DNA from: Pseudomonadota bacterium
GTDB taxonomy: Bacteria; Pseudomonadota; Alphaproteobacteria; Rhizobiales; Xanthobacteraceae
NCBI GenBank assembly: GCA_023433965.1
Contig: JAEYTQ010000238.1
Coordinates: 1-6,355, forward strand
Direction of reading: 5' to 3'
DNA: 6,355 nt
A program made the translations under genes and the position numbers. The notes beneath the pieces are model-generated. The model did no database searches, had not been told where the DNA came from, and saw nothing but the letters and a program-made list of their open reading frames with translations. Of the stretch, positions 1 through 5,070 are shown piece by piece. How positions within the stretch are numbered: the stretch's first letter is position 1; each line of letters opens with the position of its first letter.

Positions 1-289
1 TCGGCGCCTCGACCCCAACGAGACCGATCACCGGCACCGGCGGCAGCCGCGAGGCCGGATTGACGTCGATCGCGACTGCGCCTTCGAGATCGCCGTCGAC
101 GAACAGGATATCGCGGTCGGCCTGGAGACTGGCAACGTCGATCTGGGCGCGGCCGTCGATGATTTCAGGATATTCGGTTGAAACACCGAGCTTGGCCAGC
201 GTCGTCTCCAGCGTGCTTTCCCAGCCCCCTCGCCTCGTGACGACGATGGCACGGCCGCCCTTGAAGTTCTGTAACAGTCGAGAGCTCAT
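1..289 (-). CDS. amiR: AmiR-type antiterminator, N-terminal pseudo-receiver part (3' end cut by window edge)
   Basis: Reading leftward from the ATG at 289-287, the frame stays open for 96 codons to the window edge. The product begins MSSRLLQNFKGGRAIVVTRR and contains the segment PVPVIGLVGVEAP, which resembles the end of the pseudo-receiver domain of Pseudomonas AmiR. In that family an N-terminal receiver-like domain lacking phosphotransfer function binds the AmiC sensor, and a C-terminal ANTAR domain binds leader RNA to prevent termination. The ANTAR half would lie beyond the left edge, so it is not seen here. The start is well supported: the ATG overlaps the amiC stop as ATGA (289-286), and AAGGTGG (303-297) is a good ribosome site. 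The overlap implies translational coupling and balanced amounts of the two partners. The identity rests on this pairing plus moderate N-terminal resemblance; another receiver-like regulator remains possible. Confidence 0.75.
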   Translation of the reverse strand, partial: MSSRLLQNFKGGRAIVVTRRGGWESTLETTLAKLGVSTEYPEIIDGRAQIDVASLQADRDILFVDGDLEGAVAIDVNPASRLPPVPVIGLVGVEAP

Positions 290-1446
290 GATTGCACCAC
301 CTTCAACAGCGGAGAGCGCATCGCGCTGGCAAAGCGCGGCGACGACTGGACGAGATAGGGATCGGGCGCGATCGGCCCGCGGGATTCCAGCAGCACTTCG
401 AAATGCCCGTCGGCGGATGAGCGGCCGATGCGCGGCGTGAGCCAGGCATGAAACGTTTCCCTGTCGATCCGGACTTCGCCTTGCGGAGCAAGCAGCCGCT
501 GGTCCGCCACTGCGGCGCGCACCTTTCGCGCGTCGTCGGTTCCGGCCTGCGACAACGCGGATGCGAGCAGCTTGACGGCGATGTAAGAGGACTCCGCATC
601 GGCCGACGAGACCGGACCATTCGGAAAGGACTGCGTATAAGATTCGATGAAGGCGGCGTTCTCCGGCGACTTCAGAGACGAGAAATAGACGCTCGAGGAG
701 AGGTGCCCGTCGACAGCATCGGGTCCAATCTCCGGCAACTCCGGTTCCGACAGCGTGCAGCTCGCAACCGGGATTTCCGCGGCCTGATCGATGCCAGAGG
801 CGCGGCAGGCCACGCGGAACGCGCGGAAGAAGGCATAGGCGCTGGTGCCGATCAGATTGTTGAAGACGAAATCCGGCCGCTGCTCGATGATTGCCGCAAT
901 GACCTGGTCGACCTCGGTATCGCCCACCGAGAGATAGCGCTCTGCGAGAACGGCGCCCCCGCGTGCAGTCATGGCTTCGCGGAAGATACGATTGTTCTCC
1001 CAGGCCCAGATGTAGTTGGAGCCGACGCAGAAGGCGCGCTTGCCGACCCGGGCGGCGAGGTAGTCCACCAGCGGGAGAACGTGCTGGTTGGGCGCGGCCC
1101 CCGTATAGACGACGTTGTCGGAGCTCTCGAAACCTTCATAATGCGACGGATACCAGAGCATGCCGTCGAACTTCTCGAAGCAGGGAATGACCTCCTTGCG
1201 GCTCGAGGAAGTGTAGCAGCCGACGACGTGACGGATCCCCGACTGGAGCAGATCCTGGCTGAGCGAACGATAGCGAGCGAGATCGCCGCTGGGATTGACC
1301 ACCACCGGTTCGAGCGTGATCGTGTCGGATCCGGCGTTGATCTCGTCGAACGCGAGCAGCGCTCCGTTGAGCATCGAACGCGCGACGACGCTGTACGACC
1401 CCGTCGTCGAGAACATCACACCGATACGATATCGCGTCTGCCTCAT
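286..1446 (-). CDS. amiC: AmiC-like cytoplasmic amide/urea-sensing protein (negative regulator partner of AmiR)
   Basis: This 386-residue protein has the type I periplasmic-binding-protein fold of the AmiC/UrtA/FmdD branch. It starts MRQTRYRIGVMFSTTGSYS with no signal peptide or lipobox, which fits a cytoplasmic sensor rather than a transporter binding protein. Blocks that resemble Pseudomonas AmiC are GCYTSSSRK (residues 76-84), WYPSHYEGFE (98-107), YTGAAPNQ (114-121), GSNYIWAWENN (142-152) and, near the C-terminus, APQGEVRIDRE and PIAPDPYLV. In the known system AmiC holds AmiR inactive until a short amide binds, and then releases it. The length is almost that of Pseudomonas AmiC (about 385 aa), which favours the ATG at 1446-1444 over an in-frame TTG at 1458 that overlaps the terminator's T-rich tail. 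The gene overlaps amiR by 4 nt and is preceded by an attenuator-like leader. The ligand could be urea or another short amide. Confidence 0.82.
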   Translation of the reverse strand: MRQTRYRIGVMFSTTGSYSVVARSMLNGALLAFDEINAGSDTITLEPVVVNPSGDLARYRSLSQDLLQSGIRHVVGCYTSSSRKEVIPCFEKFDGMLWYPSHYEGFESSDNVVYTGAAPNQHVLPLVDYLAARVGKRAFCVGSNYIWAWENNRIFREAMTARGGAVLAERYLSVGDTEVDQVIAAIIEQRPDFVFNNLIGTSAYAFFRAFRVACRASGIDQAAEIPVASCTLSEPELPEIGPDAVDGHLSSSVYFSSLKSPENAAFIESYTQSFPNGPVSSADAESSYIAVKLLASALSQAGTDDARKVRAAVADQRLLAPQGEVRIDRETFHAWLTPRIGRSSADGHFEVLLESRGPIAPDPYLVQSSPRFASAMRSPLLKVVQS

Positions 1447-1461
1447 CACTCGATCCAAAAC

Positions 1462-1496
1462 AAAAAAGCGCCCGCCGGCCGTTAAGCCGAGGGCGC
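1462..1496 (-). terminator. Rho-independent terminator in the amiC leader (putative attenuator)
   Basis: On the minus strand GCGCCC (1496-1491) pairs with GGGCGC (1473-1468). Inside it CGGC (1489-1486) pairs with GCCG (1479-1476) around the loop TTAACG, with a small T versus GC internal loop. Six T residues follow directly (1467-1462), then GTTTT. The direction is clear because the plus-strand reading has no T-tract after the stem. It lies 16 nt before the amiC ATG, and lysR upstream points the other way, so there is no minus-strand gene for it to end. That placement, with an AmiR antiterminator encoded downstream, argues for conditional termination of amiCR. Termination of an unseen small or antisense transcript is the alternative. 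Confidence 0.8.
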
Positions 1497-1501
1497 CCTC
1501 G
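1488..1501. repeat. 14-bp perfect palindrome overlapping the terminator's 5' arm (possible antiterminator hairpin)
   Basis: The sequence CGAGGGCGCCCTCG equals its own reverse complement. As minus-strand RNA it can fold as CGAGG/CCTCG with a GCGC loop. This uses bases 1496-1491, which form the 5' arm of the terminator, so the two folds exclude each other. This is what an antiterminator would need, but a GC-rich palindrome of this size could also be incidental or a protein-binding site. Confidence 0.4.
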
Positions 1502-1504
1502 CCG

Positions 1505-1535
1505 CCAACCGAACACGCGATGCGCGTGATGTTGG
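1505..1535 (-). promoter_or_regulatory. Leader hairpin 2 upstream of the amiC terminator
   Basis: On the minus strand CCAAC (1535-1531) pairs with GTTGG (1509-1505). Inside it CACGCG (1528-1523) pairs perfectly with CGCGTG (1519-1514) around a CAT loop. The two helices are separated by an asymmetric internal loop (AT against TTCG). The hairpin lies 8 nt before the terminator's 5' arm and only 3 nt from the overlapping palindrome. It fits a multi-hairpin leader, though its triloop does not match the six-base loop described for ANTAR target RNAs. Confidence 0.5.
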
Positions 1536-1553
1536 AAATGGTTTGAACTCGTC

Positions 1554-1580
1554 GCGTTGACGGGCTGAGCTGCCCAACGC
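1554..1580 (-). promoter_or_regulatory. Leader hairpin 1 with a six-base loop, candidate ANTAR target
   Basis: On the minus strand GCGTTG (1580-1575) pairs perfectly with CAACGC (1559-1554). Above it GGC (1574-1572) pairs with GCC (1565-1563), closing a six-base loop AGCTCA, with a three-base bulge CGT on the 3' side. ANTAR-domain antiterminators are known to recognise paired stem-loops with hexanucleotide loops, typically with A at loop position 1 and G at position 4. This loop has the A but T at position 4, so the match is partial. Confidence 0.5.
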
Positions 1581-1589
1581 TTAGACGAT

Positions 1590-1618
1590 ACGGTCGTTGA
1601 GATCGAAAGCGAAGTCAA
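1590..1618 (-). promoter_or_regulatory. Weak sigma-70-like promoter candidate for amiCR
   Basis: A good -35 element TTGACT (1618-1613) is followed 17 nt later by a poor -10 candidate GACCGT (1595-1590). Transcription would begin near 1583, which places leader hairpin 1 (1580-1554) at the very 5' end of the RNA. The -10 match is weak, so the call rests mostly on the -35 box and on position. Confidence 0.3.
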
Positions 1619-1630
1619 GCGCGTTATTGC

Positions 1631-1647
1631 AGCGCAGGCTGCTCCAA
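1631..1647 (-). promoter_or_regulatory. Weak sigma-54-like promoter candidate for amiCR
   Basis: The minus strand shows TTGG (1647-1644) with GC (1633-1632) placed ten bases after the GG, the spacing of -24/-12 elements. The bases around both cores diverge from the TGGCAC and TTGC consensus. It would start transcription near 1620. Nitrogen-linked genes often use sigma-54, which is why it is listed, but a chance match is likely. Confidence 0.15.
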
Positions 1648-1842
1648 TTCATATCGCCATGCAGCAAATCTGTGCAGCGATGTTGAGCCTGATCAGAGCA
1701 GCCTTCGCAACTCGCTCTCTCTCGTCTCGGTCTCCTGTTGCGATTGGTGGTGTCGTCGCAAATGGACTAGCCTTCTCCGATTCAAGCAGGTCCCGCTGCG
1801 TCAACATGGCCGCTGGAGGCGCCTGCTTTAGCACAAACTTTG

Positions 1843-1862
1843 CATAAATCGTGGGCGTTATG
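1843..1862 (+). promoter_or_regulatory. Inverted repeat before the LysR gene (candidate operator)
   Basis: CATAA (1843-1847) and TTATG (1858-1862) form a perfect 5-bp inverted repeat with a 10-bp spacer, ending 8 bp before the LysR start codon. LysR-type regulators usually bind interrupted AT-containing dyads near their own gene and often repress themselves. The spacing is longer than the classic T-N11-A form, so this is suggestive only. Confidence 0.35.
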
Positions 1863-1870
1863 GACGCAGT

Positions 1871-2770
1871 ATGAACCTCATCAGTCTCGACATCCGCATG
1901 CTCCGGTCGCTGATCTCGGTGGTCGAGACCGGCAGCATCACCGAGACCGCGCGACGGTTGGGCCGAACCCAGCCGGCGATCACGCTGCAATTGCAGCGAC
2001 TGGAAGAGTTGACCGGCAAGCAATTGTTCGAGCATGGCGGTCGAAAGCTGACGCTGACCGACGACGGCACCACCGTTCTCACCTACGCCAAATCCATCCT
2101 GCGATTGCACGACGAGCTGATCTCGCAATTGGCGTCACAGGAGATCGAGGGCCAGGTCGTGCTCGGCACGCCCGATCTCTATGCCGCGTTCATGCTGCCG
2201 CAGATCCTCAGCGTATTCCGGAAATCCTTTCCGCGCGTGCAGGTCGAGCTCAATTGCGCGCTGTCGACGCCGCTGGTCGGCCTCGTCAAGCGCGGCGATG
2301 TCGACATCGCGCTGGTGACTCGGATGAACGACTTCACGGGCGGCCAGGTGGTGCGGCGCGAGCAACTGGTCTGGATGACCGGCGAGCAATCCGCCGCTCA
2401 TCAGGAGCGCCCGATCCCGCTAGCGCTGTTGCCGCCGGGCAACATCTACCGGGACTACGCCATCGACACGCTGGAACGTGCAAATTTGCGCTGGCGCATT
2501 GCCTGCGTCAGCGAAAGCGTCGGCGGCCTGCAGGCCGCGGCCTTTGCGGGCATGGCGGTCACCGTGCTCGGCCGCAGCGCGCTAGTGCCGGCGATGCGCG
2601 AGATCGGCCCCAACGAAGGCCTGCCGCCGCTGCCGAAGATCGAGCTGCTGCTCTACAAGTCCAGCGGCGCGACCTCGAAGGCCGCGACCGCGCTGCACGA
2701 TTATCTCGCGCATTATCTGCGTCTCGACGAAGAGCTCAGCGGCCGCGCCGCGCCGATCGCGCTGGGCTAG
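1871..2770 (+). CDS. LysR-family transcriptional regulator (LrhA-like)
   Basis: The 299-residue product has the usual LysR length. The N-terminal winged helix-turn-helix spans about residues 7-65, including SITETARRLGRTQPAITLQL at 22-41, then LTLTDDG. A linker helix leads to the effector domain from about residue 93, which begins EGQVVLGTPDLYAAFMLPQI and contains GDVDIALVTRM. This wording resembles the LrhA subgroup more than catabolic CbbR/CatR types. The ATG at 1871 is the first that keeps the frame: an ATG at 1860 opens a four-codon frame ending in a TGA that overlaps this start. GGAC at 1862-1865 is a modest ribosome site. The gene diverges from amiC and converges on the amidase. Its targets could be either flanking operon; the effector is unknown. 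Confidence 0.92.
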   Translation: MNLISLDIRMLRSLISVVETGSITETARRLGRTQPAITLQLQRLEELTGKQLFEHGGRKLTLTDDGTTVLTYAKSILRLHDELISQLASQEIEGQVVLGTPDLYAAFMLPQILSVFRKSFPRVQVELNCALSTPLVGLVKRGDVDIALVTRMNDFTGGQVVRREQLVWMTGEQSAAHQERPIPLALLPPGNIYRDYAIDTLERANLRWRIACVSESVGGLQAAAFAGMAVTVLGRSALVPAMREIGPNEGLPPLPKIELLLYKSSGATSKAATALHDYLAHYLRLDEELSGRAAPIALG

Positions 2771-2779
2771 CTTGGGGTC

Positions 2780-4246
2780 CTAACGCAGTGCCAACTGCGG
2801 CCAGAATTTCGCCCAGGGCTGCGCCGCCTCGAAGGCAGCGGCGATACGGAAGATTGCGGGCTCGTCGAGCCAGGGCGCGACGATCTGGAGGCCTATCGGC
2901 ATGCCATCGCGATCGAAACCGCACGGCAGCGTCGCCGCCGGCAGGCCGGCGAGATTGATCGGCCAGGTGAAGGGCGACCAGCCGAGATGCGGATCGACCT
3001 TGTTGCCATCGATCGTGCCGACACCGATTTGTCCCGCCTCGAAGGCCGTCACCGCGACGGTCGGCGTCACCAGCGCATCGACGCGCTCGAACAATTTCAG
3101 GAACGCATTGCGCGCCTGGCCGCGCCGATAGCTCGCTTCGATATAGGCGGTACCGGTGTATCTCCGGCCGGCGGAGATGACGTCGCGATAATCGGCCTCG
3201 GAGCTTGCGAGATCGGCCGCGGTCTTGGTCCAAACTGCCGCCGCCTGTTCCGTGAAAGCGATCGGCTTCAGCGTGTGCTCGAGAATACCGGGATCGAGGC
3301 CTGGGTCATCCCTGGTAACCTGCGCGCCGCAGGAATCGAGAACGGAAAGTGCCTTGTCGAACGCCGCGCGTACGTCGGGGCTGACCGCGGCGTACCCGAA
3401 ATCGGCGCTGGCGCCGATGCGGATGCCGTCCAGCGGCGCCGCATTGGTATCGAAGCGACGCGGCGGCACGGGCAGGCTTGCTGCATCGCGCAGGTCGTAG
3501 CCGGCGATGATCTCCAGTGTCAGCGCGGCATCAGCCACCGTGCGCGTGATCGGCCCGGTATGCGCAAGCGAGGCCCAGGATGGCGGCGAGAATCCGGGCG
3601 AACGCGGCACGAGGCCGAATGTGGGCTTCAATCCAAACACGCCACAAAACGAAGAAGGCACGCGGATCGAGCCGACTCCGTCGGTGCCGATCGCGATTGG
3701 ACCGCAGCCGGCGGCGACGCCCGCAGCAGCCCCTCCGCTCGATCCACCGCTGGTACGATCAGGGTTCCAGGGATTACGCGTGACGCCGGTAACGGGGCTG
3801 TCGGCCGTCAGCTTGTAGCCGGACTCGCAGGTCGTGGTTTTGCAGGTGATGATGGCGCCTGATGCCTTCAGCGCGGACACCACGGCGGCATCGGCCTCGG
3901 CCACGAAACCCTTGTTCATGGGCGAGCCGGCATAGGCCGGAACCCCCGCCACGAACACGAGATCCTTGATCGTAATGGGCACACCAGCCAGCGGTCCTTT
4001 CGCCTCGCCCGAGCGCATCTCCCTGGTGACGCGATCGGCCTCCGCTCTCGCCTGCTCGGACATCGGCGTCACCACCGCGTTGCAGCCTTCGCTTGTCGCC
4101 TGAAGCGCCGCGATCGTGTCGTCGACGACATCGCGCGGCGTGAACGCCCTGCGCGCGTAGCCGGCCACGATCTCCGTTGCAGAAAGCGCGCCAAGGCCAG
4201 TCGGCGCCGGCGGGAAGGCCGCTCGGCCGGAACCATCAGTCATCAT
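2780..4246 (-). CDS. Amidase-signature family amidohydrolase
   Basis: The 488-residue protein carries the whole amidase-signature core. The catalytic triad Lys / cis-Ser / Ser can be placed: K94 in PITIKDLVF, S169 in TSGGSSGGAAAG, and nucleophile S193 in GTDGVGSIRVPSSFCG. The 24-residue spacing between the two serines is the family norm. It hydrolyses an amide bond, releasing ammonia or an amine; the substrate cannot be read from sequence. The nucleophile loop reads DGVGS rather than the common DTGGS. No GatB or GatC lies alongside, so a tRNA amidotransferase role is unlikely. There is no signal peptide, so it is cytoplasmic. It starts 13 nt after the FAD-subunit stop and is co-transcribed with it. 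Two tandem ATGs exist (4246, 4243); AGGG upstream is better spaced for the second. Confidence 0.92.
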   Translation of the reverse strand: MMTDGSGRAAFPPAPTGLGALSATEIVAGYARRAFTPRDVVDDTIAALQATSEGCNAVVTPMSEQARAEADRVTREMRSGEAKGPLAGVPITIKDLVFVAGVPAYAGSPMNKGFVAEADAAVVSALKASGAIITCKTTTCESGYKLTADSPVTGVTRNPWNPDRTSGGSSGGAAAGVAAGCGPIAIGTDGVGSIRVPSSFCGVFGLKPTFGLVPRSPGFSPPSWASLAHTGPITRTVADAALTLEIIAGYDLRDAASLPVPPRRFDTNAAPLDGIRIGASADFGYAAVSPDVRAAFDKALSVLDSCGAQVTRDDPGLDPGILEHTLKPIAFTEQAAAVWTKTAADLASSEADYRDVISAGRRYTGTAYIEASYRRGQARNAFLKLFERVDALVTPTVAVTAFEAGQIGVGTIDGNKVDPHLGWSPFTWPINLAGLPAATLPCGFDRDGMPIGLQIVAPWLDEPAIFRIAAAFEAAQPWAKFWPQLALR

Positions 4247-4259
4247 CGACCCTAAGAGG

Positions 4260-5057
4260 CTAGCTGAGCGCCGCGTCGACGGCGCGCTTGGCCATCACGG
4301 TGACGAGGTGCGCCCGGTAATCGGCTTCGGCATGGATATCGGAGGTCAGACCGTCAGCGTCGATCTTGATCGCCGCGATCGCGGATGGATCGAAATTCTC
4401 CGACAGCGCGCCCTCCATCGATGGCACGCGAAACACGCCGGGACCCGCGCCGGTGACGGCGACGCGGACGCCGTCGACAAACTTCGCGACGAACACGCCG
4501 ACCAGCGCATAACGCGACGCCGGCGCCTTGAACTTTGCGTAGCCGGCTTTCAGCGGCACGGGAAAACGGATCGCAGTGATGATCTCGCCCGGTTCGAGCG
4601 CCGTCTCGAACAGGCCGAGGAAGAACCTGTCTGCGGCAATTTCACGCGTACTGGTGATAATGGTGGCGCCGAGACCGAGGACACCGGCCGGATAATCCGC
4701 CGCCGGATCGTTGTTGGCAACGGAGCCACCGATGGTGCCGCGGCTGCGAACGGCGGGATCGCCGATCATCGAGGCCAAGGCCGCGAGCCCGGGGATTCTT
4801 GTCTGTATCAGCTTTGAGGCTGCCACCACGGCATGCGGTGTCATCGCCCCGATACTGATGGTGGCGCCATCGTCGGTGATGCCCTTGAGTTTTCCCAGCT
4901 TCGAAAGATCGACCAGCGCGGACGGACTGGCCAACCGCTGTTTCAGCGTGGGAATCAGCGTCATGCCGCCGGCGACGAGCTTGCTGTCCTCGATGGAGGT
5001 CAACAGCTTGGCCGCGTCGGGAATTCCGTCCGGCTGGTGGTAGGCAAACGGTTTCAT
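4260..5057 (-). CDS. FAD-binding medium subunit of a CO-dehydrogenase/xanthine-oxidase-family enzyme (CoxM-like)
   Basis: The 265-residue protein starts MKPFAYHQPDGIPDAAKLL. It has both FAD-contact motifs of the family: AGGMTLIP (residues 29-36, the AGGT/H loop) and TIGGSVANNDPAADYPA (108-124). A C-terminal domain of the CO_deh_flav_C type follows, with RYALVGVFVAKFVDG at 182-196. It passes electrons from the iron-sulfur subunit to FAD and on to an acceptor. The start is fixed by a very strong ribosome site 5 nt upstream; the longer upstream frame runs through the large-subunit gene and is not real. It is slightly shorter than classical CoxM (about 290 aa). The large-subunit stop lies 11 nt before the start and the amidase begins 13 nt after the stop, so this is one operon. 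Confidence 0.93.
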   Translation of the reverse strand: MKPFAYHQPDGIPDAAKLLTSIEDSKLVAGGMTLIPTLKQRLASPSALVDLSKLGKLKGITDDGATISIGAMTPHAVVAASKLIQTRIPGLAALASMIGDPAVRSRGTIGGSVANNDPAADYPAGVLGLGATIITSTREIAADRFFLGLFETALEPGEIITAIRFPVPLKAGYAKFKAPASRYALVGVFVAKFVDGVRVAVTGAGPGVFRVPSMEGALSENFDPSAIAAIKIDADGLTSDIHAEADYRAHLVTVMAKRAVDAALS

Positions 5058-5061
5058 GTGA

Positions 5062-5070
5062 TCCTCCCCT
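5062..5070 (-). promoter_or_regulatory. Strong ribosome binding site of the FAD-subunit gene
   Basis: AGGGGAGGA on the minus strand lies 4 to 5 nt before the ATG at 5057-5055, almost wholly in the gap after the large-subunit stop. It fixes the start codon and rules out the longer in-frame reading to 5315. Confidence 0.8.

Larger units (their letters stand above)
1447..1870. other. Divergent regulatory region between amiC and the LysR gene
   Basis: This 424-bp stretch holds no convincing protein gene. Its left part (1447-1620) is the structured amiC leader and a promoter candidate on the minus strand. Its right part (about 1680-1842) is less GC-rich with no hairpin or repeat that I can support, and the last 30 bases carry an inverted repeat before the LysR gene. 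Short frames here look like chance, including one of 62 codons at 1659-1847 on the plus strand. Confidence 0.7.

Noticed and set aside
1447..1458. TTG start for amiC at 1458
   Set aside because: It adds four residues, overlaps the T-rich tail of the terminator, lacks a ribosome site, and makes the protein longer than its family norm.
448..1485. 345-codon open frame on the plus strand across amiC
   Set aside because: It is antisense to a well-supported gene, its arginine-rich low-complexity product matches no family I know, and such frames are common in GC-rich DNA.
1628..1678. Three copies of TGCAGC upstream of the amiC leader
   Set aside because: The spacing is irregular (32 and 13 bp) and a six-base motif of this composition is expected by chance.
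1659..1847. 62-codon plus-strand frame in the divergent region
   Set aside because: It has no clear ribosome site, no recognisable family and composition like noncoding sequence.
1840..2958. 372-codon open frame on the plus strand across the LysR gene
   Set aside because: It is out of frame with a clear LysR protein, runs on into the amidase antisense, and its product is rich in Arg/Ala as expected from a shifted GC-rich gene.
2987..3862. 291-codon open frame on the plus strand opposite the amidase
   Set aside because: It is antisense to the catalytic core of the amidase and has no recognisable domain.
2780..4246. GatA subunit of tRNA amidotransferase
   Set aside because: No GatB or GatC is nearby, and the gene sits in a molybdenum hydroxylase operon.
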